A stretch of DNA of 61,051 bases from an uncultured Dysosmobacter sp. (GCF_947631635.1 NZ_CANRMB010000018.1:1-61051), one strand, 5' to 3'. Counted from the first letter of the stretch, positions 48,622 through 57,986 are shown. Translations and numbers: made by a program. The notes: generated by a model not told the origin, from the letters alone.

Positions 48622-49830
48622 ATGAAGATCGGCATCTACGGCGGGACCTTCAACCCGCCCCACCTGGGCCATATCACCGCGGCCCGGGCGGTCTTTGAAC
48701 TGCTGAAGCTGGACCAGCTGCTGCTGGTCCCCGCGGGGCTGCCGCCGCACAAGGCGCTGCCGGCGGGAAGCCCCACGCGGGCACAGCGGCTGGAGATGAC
48801 CCGCATGGCGGGGGAGCAGCTGGGACTGGGCGGCAAGGTGAAAACGCTGGATCTCGAGCTGCACCGGGCGGGGAAGAGCTACACCTCCGAAACATTGAAA
48901 CAGATCAAGGTCCAGTATCCGGACGACGAGCTGTGGCTCCTGATGGGCACGGACATGTTCCTGACTATCCAGGCGTGGCACGCGCCGGAGGAGATCCTCT
49001 CCCTGGCGGGCATCGCGGCCTTTGGCCGGACAGAGGCGGATACAGAGGAGCTGTTCTCCGTCCAGCGGACGTACCTGTACCAGACCTATCCCCAGGCCCG
49101 CATTTTCACGCTGACCGTCCCGGGCGTCGTTGACATCTCCTCCACAGAGCTGCGGGAGGGACTGGCGCAGGGAAAGGGCGCGGCGTTTCTGGCCCCGGCG
49201 GTATACGGCTATATCCTGCGGGAGGGCCTGTACAACACCGGAGCGGATCTGAAAAACCTGTCCCTGTCCCAGCTCCGGCCGGTGGCGCTGAGCTATCTGA
49301 AGCACCAGCGCATCCCCCATGTGCTGGGGACGGAGCAGGAGGCGATCCGTCTGGCGGAGCGCTATGGAGCCGATGTGGAAAAGGCCCGCCGGGCGGCATT
49401 GCTCCACGACTGCACGAAAAAGCTGGACATGCCGGAGCAGCTGGCGCTGTGCGGGAAGTACGGCATCCGGCTGGACTGCCTGGAGCGGCAGGCGCTGAAG
49501 CTGCTCCACGCCAAGACCGGCGCCGCCGTCGCAAGGGATGTGTTCGGCGTGGACGACGAGATCTATCAGGCCATCTGGTGGCACACCACGGGCCGCGCCA
49601 ACATGACGAAGCTGGAGAAGATCATCTATCTGGCGGACTATATCGAGCCCTCCCGCGATTTCCCGGGTGTGGAGAGACTGCGGAAGGTGTGCTACGAGGA
49701 TCTGAACAAGGGCCTGCTGCTGGGCCTGGAAATGACCATTGAGGAAATGACATCCATGGGGAACCCGGTGCACCATGCCACTGTGGAGGCGCGAGACGCG
49801 TTGACCGCAGGATCTGATAACAGGCTTTAA
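48622..49830 (+). CDS. nadD: NadD-YqeK fusion: nicotinate-nucleotide adenylyltransferase with HD-domain hydrolase
   Basis: A 402-residue fusion. Residues 1-195 are NadD: IGIYGGTFNPPHLGHI at the start, WLLMGTDMFL near 105 and DISSTELREGL near 170; it adenylates nicotinate mononucleotide for NAD synthesis. Residues about 205-400 are YqeK: RAALLHDCTKKLD with the HD pair near 255, HAKTGAA near 295 and IWWHTTGRANMTKLEKIIYL near 315, matching HD-domain Ap4A hydrolases. In Bacillus the two are adjacent genes; here they are one frame. It heads the conserved order nadD-yqeK-LCP-rsfS. Confidence 0.94.
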   Translation: MKIGIYGGTFNPPHLGHITAARAVFELLKLDQLLLVPAGLPPHKALPAGSPTRAQRLEMTRMAGEQLGLGGKVKTLDLELHRAGKSYTSETLKQIKVQYPDDELWLLMGTDMFLTIQAWHAPEEILSLAGIAAFGRTEADTEELFSVQRTYLYQTYPQARIFTLTVPGVVDISSTELREGLAQGKGAAFLAPAVYGYILREGLYNTGADLKNLSLSQLRPVALSYLKHQRIPHVLGTEQEAIRLAERYGADVEKARRAALLHDCTKKLDMPEQLALCGKYGIRLDCLERQALKLLHAKTGAAVARDVFGVDDEIYQAIWWHTTGRANMTKLEKIIYLADYIEPSRDFPGVERLRKVCYEDLNKGLLLGLEMTIEEMTSMGNPVHHATVEARDALTAGSDNRL

Positions 49831-49926
49831 AGCGCCTGACTGGGCGGGGCCCGCCAGGTTTTGCCGGCCGGCGGACGCCTGCATGAAGCGCTTTCTTTTG
49901 AATCAGTATGAAAGGATCGATAGACG

Positions 49927-51429
49927 TTGCAGAGAGAAACAGGAAAACGTGTGGCGGGTGGAAAAACGCCAAAACAGCCAAAACAGAAAAAACCGAGCCG
50001 CCTGACCCGCCAGCAGAAGATCCTGATCGTGGTGGCGGTGATCCTGGCCGTGGCCCTGGCGGTGGTCGTGGCCTGCCAGAGCCTGTTTGTCCGCCCGGAC
50101 CTGAACAACAAAAAACCGGCGGCCGTGGGAAAAGATGACGACGGCAGCGGCGCTGCCGCAGAGGAGATCGACTACGGCGACGGCGTCCGCCCCCGGGCTG
50201 ACGGCGAGCGGAAGAGCAAGGATTTTTACACCGTTCTGATCCTGGGCCGGGACACCGGCGGAGGCGGAAACACGGACACCATGCTGCTGGCCAGCTATGA
50301 TGTGACCAATCAGAAGGCCACCGTCATGTCCATTCCCCGGGACACCATGGTGAACATCCCCTACGACATCAAGCGCATCAATGCCGTATACAATTATGGC
50401 GGCGGCGGGGAGAAGGGCATCCAGTACCTCTATAAGGAGATCTCCCAGCTGGTGGGCTTTGAGCCGGACTTCCAGGTCATCGTGGAGTGGGAGGCCGTGG
50501 GCAGGATCGTGGATGCCATGGGCGGCGTTTGGTTCGATGTGCCCCGGGACATGAACTACAAAGACCCCTACCAGGACCTTGTGATCAGTCAGAAGGCGGG
50601 CTACCGCCTCCTCTCCGGCGACGACGCCATGCAGGTCCTCCGCTACCGTCACGACAACAATATGAAGTACGGCTATCCCGACGGCGACCTGGGCCGCATC
50701 AGGACACAGCAGGCACTGCTGAAGGCCATGGTGGAGCAGCTTTTGAAGCTGGAGAACATCACCAAGGTCAACCAGTTCGTCAAGGTATTCCAAGAGTGCG
50801 TGGAGACGGACATGAGCTTCCAGAATATCCTGTGGTTTGCCCAGTCGGCGTATCTGGGCGGACTGAAGATGGAGAATGTGAACTTTGTCACCATGCCCAA
50901 CAAGGGAGCTTATTGCTGGAGCCGGAGTTATCAGAACAACCAGTCCTACGTGGTCCCTATTGCCAGGGAGCTGCTGGACCTGGTGAACAACCATTTGAGT
51001 CCCTTTGCTGAGACCTTCACCATGAGCGACCTGGACATCATGTCCGTCAACGCCGACGGCTCCGTCAGCTCCTCCACGGGCTATGTGGAGGACAGCAAGG
51101 CGGCGGTGCCCCCGGTGAAGCCCAGCAAGCCCGCTGAGACGGACCCTGCGGAGGACCCCGCCGTGGATGAAAACGGCAACCCTATCGATTCAGGGACCAT
51201 TGTCATAGATCCCAGCACCGGACAGCCTGATATGCCCGCAGAACCCGGAACTGGCACCGGGGACCCGAACAGCGGAACAGGCACGGGGACCACTCCTGCG
51301 CCGGACGGCGGGGGAGAGGCATCCACGCCTCCGGACAGCGGCACGGAGCAGTTCCCTGAGACGCCCACAGAGCCTGAGACGCCCAGCGAGCCGGATTTTA
51401 TCACCATCGAGCCGCCTCCTGCGGCCTGA
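49927..51429 (+). CDS. LytR-CpsA-Psr (LCP) family wall-polymer ligase
   Basis: A 500-residue protein from a TTG with AAAGGA upstream. A basic N-terminal tail precedes one transmembrane helix (ILIVVAVILAVALAVVVAC, about 35-55). The LCP domain spans about 95-330, with VLILGRDTGGGGNTDTMLLA, VMSIPRDTMVNIP and, later, ALRYR-like QVLRYRHDNN, which hold the polyprenyl-phosphate-binding Arg/Asp residues. The last 140 residues are Pro/Thr/Gly-rich and extracytoplasmic. LCP enzymes attach teichoic-acid-like or capsular polymers to peptidoglycan; this could supply the anchor polymer for SLH proteins. Confidence 0.9.
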   Translation: MQRETGKRVAGGKTPKQPKQKKPSRLTRQQKILIVVAVILAVALAVVVACQSLFVRPDLNNKKPAAVGKDDDGSGAAAEEIDYGDGVRPRADGERKSKDFYTVLILGRDTGGGGNTDTMLLASYDVTNQKATVMSIPRDTMVNIPYDIKRINAVYNYGGGGEKGIQYLYKEISQLVGFEPDFQVIVEWEAVGRIVDAMGGVWFDVPRDMNYKDPYQDLVISQKAGYRLLSGDDAMQVLRYRHDNNMKYGYPDGDLGRIRTQQALLKAMVEQLLKLENITKVNQFVKVFQECVETDMSFQNILWFAQSAYLGGLKMENVNFVTMPNKGAYCWSRSYQNNQSYVVPIARELLDLVNNHLSPFAETFTMSDLDIMSVNADGSVSSSTGYVEDSKAAVPPVKPSKPAETDPAEDPAVDENGNPIDSGTIVIDPSTGQPDMPAEPGTGTGDPNSGTGTGTTPAPDGGGEASTPPDSGTEQFPETPTEPETPSEPDFITIEPPPAA

Positions 51430-51454
51430 TCTGAAAACAGAAAGGAAGGACTGT

Positions 51455-51817
51455 ATGACACCAAAAGAATTAGCCATTATTGCCGCCAAGGCCCTGGATG
51501 AGAAGAAGGGCAAGGAGATCAGTGCCATTGAGGTGACGGAACAGACCACTCTGGCGGATTACTTTGTCATCGCCACCGGCACCTCCAACACCCAGATCAA
51601 CGCCCTGAGCGGCGCTGTGGAAAAAGCCATGAAGGAGCAGGCCGGGGAGGACCCGCTGCGCCGGGAGGGCTACCGGGACGGCACCTGGGTCCTGCTGGAT
51701 TACGGCTGCGTGGTGGTGCACATCTTCTCCCAGGAGGCCCGGGAGTTCTACTCCCTGGAACGCCTGTGGCATGACGGCAGGCCCGTGGATTTGAGCGGCG
51801 TCCTGACGGCGGATTGA
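51455..51817 (+). CDS. rsfS: Ribosomal silencing factor RsfS
   Basis: A 120-residue protein binding uL14 to keep ribosomal subunits apart in starvation. Family motifs: LADYFVIATGTSNTQINALS near 30-50 and the late GTWVLLDYGCVVVHIFSQEAREFY followed by LERLW; the former and latter are both RsfS-specific (DYG..VVHIF). GAAAGGAAGG precedes the ATG. Last gene of the nadD-LCP-rsfS operon. Confidence 0.95.
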   Translation: MTPKELAIIAAKALDEKKGKEISAIEVTEQTTLADYFVIATGTSNTQINALSGAVEKAMKEQAGEDPLRREGYRDGTWVLLDYGCVVVHIFSQEAREFYSLERLWHDGRPVDLSGVLTAD

Positions 51818-51900
51818 GGAGGTCCCGCGACGGAGCGCGTCCGTGCGCTTTGCCGGAGGGAAAGCTTTGAAATGGGCAGGCTTCGCCTGCCCATTTGCGT
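51818..51900 (+). repeat. Post-stop palindromic element after rsfS
   Basis: Shares with the sequences just after yhbY and leuS the order GCGTCC..GCG-TTTGCC..GG-AAA..TTGAAATGG, here completed by the palindrome AAATGGGCAGG-CTTCG-CCTGCCCATTT. It may be a REP-like element or a terminator-linked module. Confidence 0.55.
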
Positions 51901-51911
51901 TTGATACGAAT

Positions 51912-52059
51912 CCCTAATAAAACGATTTCATCGTTTTATTAGGGCCGCGTAAGCGGCCCCGGCGGCATAGCCGCCAGGGATGTTGTCAATACTTTTCCTG
52001 CGCGCCGCAGGCGCGGCGGCGCATTGCGCCGCAATAAAAAACTTTTTAAAGTTTTTTAT
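51912..52059. repeat. Multi-hairpin element between rsfS and the leuS T-box
   Basis: A chain of perfect hairpins: CCCTAATAAAACGAT/ATCGTTTTATTAGGG (15 bp, loop TTC), GGCCGCGTAAGCGGCC, GGCGGCATAGCCGCC, CGCGCCGCAGGCGCG, GCGGCGCATTGCGCCGC and ATAAAAAACTTT/AAAGTTTTTTAT. The design resembles families A and B although the sequence differs. No gene lies in 51818-52492. Confidence 0.6.
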
Positions 52060-52185
52060 CAGGAAATAGTATGATAACCGGCTTTTTGCACAGAGAGGGC
52101 GGAGCAGGTCCGGCGCTTCTGAGGGACGTGATCCCGGAGAAGCGGAGGTGTTTCGCAAAAAAGCGGAAGATTTTTTGCTTTTTCC

Positions 52186-52214
52186 TTGACAAACACAAAA
52201 AACCTACATAAAAT
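52186..52214 (+). promoter_or_regulatory. Promoter of the leuS T-box operon
   Basis: -35 TTGACA (52186-52191), 17-base spacer, -10 TAAAAT (52209-52214). Confidence 0.85.
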
Positions 52215-52457
52215 AGAGCCGTTAACGACTTTGAAGGGAAGAAAGCCCAAGCGTCCCGCCTGAAGAGAGCCGGCGGCTGGTGTGAGCCGGTGGGGGAGCC
52301 TGCGGTATACTGGTCCCGGAGTTTTCCGCCTGAATGGACAGTAGGGTGGAACGGCTGGCCCCGTTACAGGCCGGGAGGGCCGTCCGGCACGGACGGCTGA
52401 ACAGGGTGGTACCGCGTTTGACAACGCCCCTGGCCTTTGGCCGGGGGCGTTTTTATT
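52215..52457 (+). promoter_or_regulatory. Leucine T-box leader of the monooxygenase-leuS operon
   Basis: Stem I with GAGAGCC and the GGTGTGAGCC apical segment, specifier-loop CTG at 52310-52312 above the GGGA/TCCC stem, T-box AGGGTGGTACCGCG (52403-52416) and a terminator (52423-52451, T-rich tail). The specifier position and codon match the leuA T-box, supporting tRNA-Leu. Confidence 0.93.
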
Positions 52458-52492
52458 CCGAAAAAAGCCGCTGGGAAGAGAGGGCGTTTGAG

Positions 52493-52825
52493 ATGAGCAT
52501 TCTGATGAATCTGTACTACACCGGAACGGGCGGCAGCGCCCGGGCCTTTGCGCAGGAGATGGAGGACAGCGGAACGGCGAATCTGATCCGCGCTGAGGCG
52601 GGGAACGAGCGTTACGCCTATTTTTTCCCGGCGGATGACCTGGAGACGGTTCTGCTGATAGACATGTGGAAAGACCAGGCCGCCCTCGACCGCCACCACG
52701 CCTCCCCCATGATGGAAACGGTCGCGAAGCTCCGAGAGAAATACGATCTGCGCATGAGAGCGGAACGGTATGTGACAGACGGGGAGGGAATTCCCGAAGC
52801 AGACGCGAAATTTATCAGAGAGTGA
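52493..52825 (+). CDS. Antibiotic-biosynthesis-monooxygenase-like (quinol monooxygenase) protein
   Basis: A 110-residue ABM-fold protein: LMNLYYTGTGGSARAFAQEM at the start, YAYFFPADDLETVLLIDMWK in the middle and DRHHASPMMETVAKLREKYD near 75, the order seen in YgiN-type quinol monooxygenases. These small cofactor-free proteins act on quinones or related compounds, or have no known role. It lies between the leucine T-box terminator and leuS, 29 bp before leuS, so it is the first gene of the T-box operon. Confidence 0.8.
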   Translation: MSILMNLYYTGTGGSARAFAQEMEDSGTANLIRAEAGNERYAYFFPADDLETVLLIDMWKDQAALDRHHASPMMETVAKLREKYDLRMRAERYVTDGEGIPEADAKFIRE

Positions 52826-52854
52826 TATCTTCATAATCAATAAAGGAGAGAACT

Positions 52855-55281
52855 ATGAAGTACGATTTTACCGCCATCGAGAAAAAATGGCAGGAGAAGT
52901 GGCTGGAGGAAAAGCCCTTCACCGCCGTCAACGGGGACACCAGCCGGGAGAAGTTCTTCGGCCTGATCGAGTTCCCCTATCCCTCCGGCCAGGGCCTCCA
53001 TGTGGGCCATGCCCGACCCTTTACCGCCATGGACATCATCTGCCGCAAGAAGCGGATGCAGGGCTACAACGTCCTGTTTCCCATCGGCTATGACGCCTTC
53101 GGCCTGCCCACGGAGAACTATGCCGTGCAGCACCACATCCATCCCGCCAAGGTGACCCACGACAATATCGAGAATTTCCGCAAGCAGCTCCACATGCTGG
53201 GCTACTCCTTTGACTGGGACCGGGAGGTCAACACCACCGACCCCAGCTACTATAAGTGGACCCAGTGGATCTTCCTCCAGATGTTCAAAAAGGGCTTGGC
53301 CTACAAGGCCTCCATGCCCGTGAACTGGTGCACCAGCTGCAAGATCGTCCTGGCCAACGAGGAGGTCGTGGAGGGTGTCTGCGAGCGCTGCGGCGGCGAG
53401 GTCATCCGCAAGGAGAAATCCCAGTGGATGCTGGCCATCACCAAGTACGCCGACCGCCTGATCGACGATCTGAACGACGTGGACTTCATCAACCGCGTCA
53501 AGATCCAGCAGCGCAACTGGATCGGCCGGTCCGAGGGTACCGAGGTGGATTTCACCGCCACCAACGGCGACAAGCTGACGGTCTACACCACCCGGTGCGA
53601 CACCCTGTTCGGCGTCACCTATATGGTCATCTCCCCCGAGCATCCCTATCTGGAGCAGTGGAAGGACCAGATCAAGAACTGGGACGAGGTGGCCGCCTAT
53701 CAGGCGGAGGCCGCCCGCAAGTCCGACTTTGAGCGCGGCGAGCTGAATAAGGAAAAGACCGGCGTCCGCCTGGACGGCATCGAGGCCGTCAACCCCGCCA
53801 ACGGCGCCCATGTGCCCCTGTTCGTCTCCGACTATGTCCTGATGGGCTACGGCACCGGCATCGTCATGGGCGTGCCCGGCCACGACCAGCGCGACTGGGA
53901 CTTCGCCACGGCCTTCGGCCTGCCCATCGTCGAGGTGGTCAAGGGTGGCGACATCACCAAGGAGGCCTTCGCCCTGAAGGATGACACCGGCATCATGGTC
54001 AACTCCGGCTTCCTGGACGGCATGACCGTCAAGGAGGCCATCCCCGCCATGAAGAAGTGGGTCACGGACCAGGGCTTCGGCCGTCCCAAGACCAACTTCA
54101 AGCTCCGCGACTGGGTGTTCAGCCGCCAGCGTTACTGGGGCGAACCCATCCCCCTGGTGAACTGCCCCAAGTGCGGCTGGGTGCCCCTGCCGGAGGAGCA
54201 GCTGCCCCTGCTGTTGCCGGAGGTGGAGAGCTACGAGGTCACCGACACCGGCGAGTCTCCCCTGGCACAGATGCACGACTGGGTGAACACCACCTGCCCC
54301 AAGTGCGGCGGCCCCGCCCAGCGTGAGACCGACACCATGCCCCAGTGGGCCGGTTCCTCCTGGTACTTCCTGCGGTATATGGACCCCCACAACGACAAGG
54401 CCCTGGCCAGCAAGGAGGCCCTGGATTACTGGTCTCCCGTGGACTGGTACAACGGCGGCATGGAGCACACCACCCTGCACCTGCTGTACAGCCGCTTCTG
54501 GCACAAGTTCCTCTATGACATCGGCGTGGTGCCCACCAAGGAGCCCTATGCCAAGCGCACCAGTCACGGCATGATCCTGGGCGAGGGCGGCGAGAAGATG
54601 TCCAAGTCCCGGGGCAACGTGGTGAACCCCAACGATATCGTGGCCCAGTACGGCGCGGACACCATGCGCCTGTATATCATGTTCGTAGGCGACTTCGAGC
54701 AGGCGGCCACCTGGTCCACCGAGGCCGTCAAGGGCTCCAAGCGGTTCCTGGACCGCGTGTGGAACCTGGCGGAGGGCGCGGCGGACAGCTATGATGTGAC
54801 GCCCGCCAATGAGCCCATCATCCACAAGACCATCAAGAAGGTCACGGAGGACGTTGACAGCCTGAAGATGAACACCGCCATCGCCGCCATGATGACCATG
54901 GTCAATGAGCTGACCGCCAACGGCGTCACCAAGGGCGACATGAAGTACCTCATTCTGCTGCTGAACCCCTTCGCGCCCCACATCACCGAGGAGCTGTGGG
55001 AGAACCTGGGCTTTGCGGCCCAGACCGGCAGGATGTGCTGCCAGGCGGAGTGGCCTGTGTATGACGAGAGCAAGACCGTGGCCTCCACGGTGGACATGGC
55101 CGTTCAGGTCAACGGCAAGCTGAAGGGCAGCATCACCATGCCCACCGACAGCGAGGAAAAGGCTGTGGTGGAAGCCGCCCTGGCGGTGGAGAAGGTCCAG
55201 AAGGCCACCGAGGGCATGAAGATCGTCAAGACCATCCTCGTGAAGAACCGGCTGGTCAATTTGATCGTAAAGCCCCAGTAA
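52855..55281 (+). CDS. leuS: Leucyl-tRNA synthetase
   Basis: An 808-residue class I synthetase; AAGGAGAG precedes the ATG. The HIGH-type motif is [16 protein letters not shown] near 40, the editing domain (about 225-415) has [24 protein letters not shown] [12 protein letters not shown], and the KMSKS motif is [11 protein letters not shown] near 580. The C-terminal anticodon domain begins near 640. A leucine T-box controls the operon, so synthesis rises when tRNA-Leu is uncharged. A post-stop palindromic element follows. Confidence 0.97.
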   Translation: MKYDFTAIEKKWQEKWLEEKPFTAVNGDTSREKFFGLIEFPYPSGQGLHVGHARPFTAMDIICRKKRMQGYNVLFPIGYDAFGLPTENYAVQHHIHPAKVTHDNIENFRKQLHMLGYSFDWDREVNTTDPSYYKWTQWIFLQMFKKGLAYKASMPVNWCTSCKIVLANEEVVEGVCERCGGEVIRKEKSQWMLAITKYADRLIDDLNDVDFINRVKIQQRNWIGRSEGTEVDFTATNGDKLTVYTTRCDTLFGVTYMVISPEHPYLEQWKDQIKNWDEVAAYQAEAARKSDFERGELNKEKTGVRLDGIEAVNPANGAHVPLFVSDYVLMGYGTGIVMGVPGHDQRDWDFATAFGLPIVEVVKGGDITKEAFALKDDTGIMVNSGFLDGMTVKEAIPAMKKWVTDQGFGRPKTNFKLRDWVFSRQRYWGEPIPLVNCPKCGWVPLPEEQLPLLLPEVESYEVTDTGESPLAQMHDWVNTTCPKCGGPAQRETDTMPQWAGSSWYFLRYMDPHNDKALASKEALDYWSPVDWYNGGMEHTTLHLLYSRFWHKFLYDIGVVPTKEPYAKRTSHGMILGEGGEKMSKSRGNVVNPNDIVAQYGADTMRLYIMFVGDFEQAATWSTEAVKGSKRFLDRVWNLAEGAADSYDVTPANEPIIHKTIKKVTEDVDSLKMNTAIAAMMTMVNELTANGVTKGDMKYLILLLNPFAPHITEELWENLGFAAQTGRMCCQAEWPVYDESKTVASTVDMAVQVNGKLKGSITMPTDSEEKAVVEAALAVEKVQKATEGMKIVKTILVKNRLVNLIVKPQ

Positions 55282-55350
55282 GACACCGCGCCGGTTGGCG
55301 TATCCAGGCGTTTTGCCGCAGGCAAAATCATGAAATGGGCGCATAAGTGC
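55282..55350 (+). repeat. Post-stop element after leuS (partial)
   Basis: GGCGTATCCAGGCG-TTTTGCCGCAGGCAAAA-TCATGAAATGGGC aligns with the elements after yhbY and rsfS but lacks the right arm of the palindrome. Confidence 0.45.
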
Positions 55351-55402
55351 TTGTCCGGATCGGCTTTTGTGGAAAATTTGCTTGGATCTCACGGAAAATC
55401 CC

Positions 55403-55431
55403 TTGACAATTTCGGGCATACTCTGTATAAT
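55403..55431 (+). promoter_or_regulatory. Consensus promoter of rpsU
   Basis: -35 TTGACA and -10 TATAAT (55426-55431), both perfect, 17-base spacer. The 70-base leader that follows has hairpins GCCATAA/TTATGGC and TATCC..GGATA before GGAGGGAGGG. Confidence 0.92.
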
Positions 55432-55509
55432 GCATGTGTTGAAGCCATAATTTATGGCCCTTAAAGTATCCTGGATTGAGCCGGATACCTCGGAGGGAGG
55501 GAAATATAG

Positions 55510-55692
55510 ATGTCTGAGATCCATGTGAAGGAAAATGAATCCATCGACAGCGCGCTGAAGCGTTTCAAGCGCAGCTGCGCCAAGGCTGGCGTCCTGGCCG
55601 AGGTTCGGAAGAGAGAGCATTATGAGAGCCCCAGCGTCAAGCGCCGCAAGAAGTCTGAGGCCGCTCGCAAGAACAAGAAGCGTTATTATTGA
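55510..55692 (+). CDS. rpsU: 30S ribosomal protein bS21
   Basis: A 60-residue basic ribosomal protein with a GGAGGGAGGG site. It has the family sequence [20 protein letters not shown] followed by [17 protein letters not shown]. It helps initiation at the 30S platform. Driven by a fully consensus promoter and ended by a strong terminator, so it is monocistronic and highly expressed. Confidence 0.97.
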   Translation: MSEIHVKENESIDSALKRFKRSCAKAGVLAEVRKREHYESPSVKRRKKSEAARKNKKRYY

Positions 55693-55699
55693 TGCGAAG

Positions 55700-55734
55700 A
55701 AAGTGCTGTGCCGTTGGGCGCAGCACTTTTTTTC
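55700..55734. terminator. Terminator of rpsU
   Basis: AAGTGCTG/CAGCACTT stem with a GC-rich inner part, then TTTTTTT; it also lies at the end of the convergent gene at 55744. Confidence 0.85.
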
Positions 55735-55743
55735 ATCTGGCTT

Positions 55744-56511
55744 TCAGCGCAGGTTCAGCTTCCCCGCAATGTCCAGGACTTCAGGCCACATGAGGAATGC
55801 CGCGGAGAAGCCCATGCTGGCTCCGATCTTCAGCTTTTGGTTCAGGGTATCCCCGTCGTCGAACAGGACAAAATGAGTCTCGCCGTTCTGGCTGTATGTA
55901 AAATACCGGGCGCACAGGTCCTGGGAGAAAAAGACCGCCGGGGATTCCCGTTCCATCAGGTGCCGCAGGGCCTCTCCCCCGAGGGGCTCTCCCTCGCCGG
56001 ACCGGGCGGGGAGGCGGAAATCCATCCGCAGGCGCTGAACGTCCAGAGCCAGACGGCCCGCGCCGCCCCGGGACTGGGCGGCCTCCTGAAGCCGCTCCGC
56101 AAAATTTCCGCCGGAGATGGCGGTGCAGATCAGCAGGACGGCGCTCTGGGCCGCGCTGGAATAGGACTCGGGGACGTACAGGGTCCGCCGGTTGGCGGTC
56201 AGGACCTGGCCCAGCCGCTGGGCGAACAGGACACGGTCCCGCCGGGGGGATTCCTCAAAATCCAGCACCACGCCGCCATACCCCCGCCGGCTGCACTCCC
56301 GCAGGACCGCCGCGGACAGAGCCTCCGCGTCCTCGATGAGCGGGGCCTCCCGGTCGCTGACGGACAGCAGTCCGCCCCGGGTCTGCAGCAGCAGATTCTG
56401 CCGCAGCAGCGTGGAGCCGGGACCGATACGGTAAGCGACGTGGGCAAGGGCGCGGCAGTACTTGGACGCCTCCTGAAATTCTCCCGGTGTCACGGCCAGA
56501 TAGACCTGCAA
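55744..56511 (-). CDS. Glycosyl hydrolase family 18-like (TIM-barrel) protein
   Basis: A 255-residue protein. The TTG at 56511 (MQVYLAVTPGEFQEASKYCR) is chosen because AAGGGGGAG lies just upstream and sequence further 5-prime overlaps a divergent promoter. The barrel pattern includes GYGGVVLDFEESPRRD, which corresponds to the GH18 strand-4 DxxDxE region (here LDFEE), and FSAAFLMWPEVLD at the end. It resembles the catalytic domain of YaaH/SleL-type enzymes but has no LysM domains or signal peptide. Peptidoglycan or spore-related activity is possible. Confidence 0.6.
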   Translation of the reverse strand: MQVYLAVTPGEFQEASKYCRALAHVAYRIGPGSTLLRQNLLLQTRGGLLSVSDREAPLIEDAEALSAAVLRECSRRGYGGVVLDFEESPRRDRVLFAQRLGQVLTANRRTLYVPESYSSAAQSAVLLICTAISGGNFAERLQEAAQSRGGAGRLALDVQRLRMDFRLPARSGEGEPLGGEALRHLMERESPAVFFSQDLCARYFTYSQNGETHFVLFDDGDTLNQKLKIGASMGFSAAFLMWPEVLDIAGKLNLR

Positions 56512-56524
56512 GACGATCTCCCCC

Positions 56525-56553
56525 TTGTGTATTTCAGCCTGAGCTGGTATACT
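56525..56553 (+). promoter_or_regulatory. Promoter of the yqeG-like gene
   Basis: -35 TTGTGT, 17-base spacer ending in extended TGG, -10 TATACT (56548-56553). Confidence 0.65.
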
Positions 56554-56586
56554 GATAAAGAAGAATATGCAGACAAGGAGCCGCCT

Positions 56587-57099
56587 ATGCCGTTTTCCCT
56601 TGTGCCGGACCGCCTGTTTCAGCGGTACGCAGATATCACACCTGAATATTTGAAGGGGCAGGGGATCACCCTGCTGCTCAGCGATCTGGATTTCACACTG
56701 GCGCCCAAATCGGTGCGCCGCCCGGACCAGCCTCTGCGGGATTGGATCGCGGAGCTCTCGGAGAACGGCATCCAGTTCATGATCGTCTCCAACAACCGCT
56801 CCGGGACCCGGGTGACGGAGTTCTGCGCGGACCTGGGCGTGCCCTATCAGGGACACGCGGGAAAGCCCTCCCCCCGCGGCCTGGAGGCCGCCATGGCCCG
56901 GGCGGGCGCGGACCGGGGCCACACCGCCATGCTGGGAGACAAGCTGCTGACCGATGTGCTGGCGGCCAACCGGGCCGGCGTTCTGGCGCTGATGGTGGAG
57001 CCTGTGGGAGGCGCTGTGACGGCGTGGCAGAAAGTCCTGCACGCCATGCAGGAGCCTTTCAAAGGGGCCTGCCGCCGCAGAACGGGAAAAAACCAGTGA
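56587..57099 (+). CDS. yqeG: YqeG-family HAD IIIA phosphatase
   Basis: A 170-residue HAD-superfamily phosphatase with an AAGGAG site. HAD motif I is LLLSDLDFTLAP (DxD with Asp residues near 33 and 35), motif II FMIVSNNRS near 65 and motif III/IV GHTAMLGDKLLTDVLAANRAG near 110. The PDRLFQRYADITPEYLKGQG start is characteristic of YqeG, a conserved Firmicute protein of unknown substrate usually near ribosome-assembly genes. It precedes efp. Confidence 0.9.
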   Translation: MPFSLVPDRLFQRYADITPEYLKGQGITLLLSDLDFTLAPKSVRRPDQPLRDWIAELSENGIQFMIVSNNRSGTRVTEFCADLGVPYQGHAGKPSPRGLEAAMARAGADRGHTAMLGDKLLTDVLAANRAGVLALMVEPVGGAVTAWQKVLHAMQEPFKGACRRRTGKNQ

Positions 57100-57127
57100 A
57101 AAATTCCAGCAACTGGCTGAAAAATAC

Positions 57128-57156
57128 TTGCAATAACGGGCAACATACGGTAAAAT
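57128..57156 (+). promoter_or_regulatory. efp promoter
   Basis: -35 TTGCAA (57128-57133), 17-base spacer, -10 TAAAAT (57151-57156). Confidence 0.7.
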
Positions 57157-57245
57157 ATCAACGGTTATTTCACTAGATATAGAAAAATAGAGAAAATGTC
57201 CTTCCACGGTCGTTTTCTCGTAAGATTTGTGAGGAGGAACAAACT

Positions 57246-57815
57246 ATGCCTACCATTACTGCCGGCGATTTCCGGAAAGGTATGATTTTCGAGATGGATG
57301 GGAAGCCCATGGTCGTCGTGGACTTCCAGCACGTGAAGCCCGGCAAGGGGGCCGCCTTTGTGCGCACCAAGTACAAGAACGTCATCAGCGGAACCATCCG
57401 TGAGGAGTCCTTCAACCCCACCGCCAAGTTCGAGCAGGGCGCTGTGGAGCGCAAGAACGCCGAGTACAGCTATAACGACGGCGACCTGTACTACTTCATG
57501 GACCCCGAGACCTTCGATATGACCCCGCTGAATAAGGACGTGCTGGGCGATGCCTTCCAGTTCGTGAAGGAGAACACCATGTGCTCCCTGGTCAGCTACA
57601 AGGGCAGCGTGTTCACGGTGGAGGTCCCCAACTTCGTGGACCTGGTGGTCACGGAGACCGAGCCCGGTGTGAAGGGCGATACCGCCACCAACGTCACCAA
57701 GAACGCCACGCTGGAGACCGGCGCGCAGATCAAGGTGCCCCTGTTCATCAACGAGGGCGAGAAGATCCAGATCGACACCCGCACCGGCGAGTACCTGGGC
57801 CGCGTGAAGGAATGA
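57246..57815 (+). CDS. efp: Elongation factor P
   Basis: A 189-residue translation factor that relieves stalling at polyproline. The KOW-like domain I has [13 protein letters not shown] with Lys34 at the tip, the site modified or left bare in different lineages; the Pro residue just before the loop (PGKG) is the kind found in Firmicutes. Domain II begins near 70 and the C-terminal signature [19 protein letters not shown] is near 150. Preceded by GAGGAGG. Confidence 0.97.
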   Translation: MPTITAGDFRKGMIFEMDGKPMVVVDFQHVKPGKGAAFVRTKYKNVISGTIREESFNPTAKFEQGAVERKNAEYSYNDGDLYYFMDPETFDMTPLNKDVLGDAFQFVKENTMCSLVSYKGSVFTVEVPNFVDLVVTETEPGVKGDTATNVTKNATLETGAQIKVPLFINEGEKIQIDTRTGEYLGRVKE

Positions 57816-57821
57816 TATGAA

Positions 57822-57848
57822 AAGGGGGGGACCATGTCCCCCCTTTCG
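57822..57848 (+). terminator. Hairpin after efp
   Basis: AAAGGGGGG/CCCCCCTTT stem a few bases past the efp stop, without a clear T run. Confidence 0.5.
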
Positions 57849-57986
57849 ATTCCCCCTGCCGCGGGCCGGTGTGTATAACAAGGTAGATCAACTGGGAAAA
57901 CCGCGGGCTTCTCTCCCTTTCCCCGGCGCCTGCGGACACGATCAATAGAATACACCACACTTTTTATTAAGAAAGGAGTTACTGCT

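Noticed and set aside
52837..55620. A 927-codon open frame antisense to leuS
   Set aside because: A shadow of leuS: rich in His, Gly, Val and Leu with no domain, and leuS motifs are all present on the other strand.
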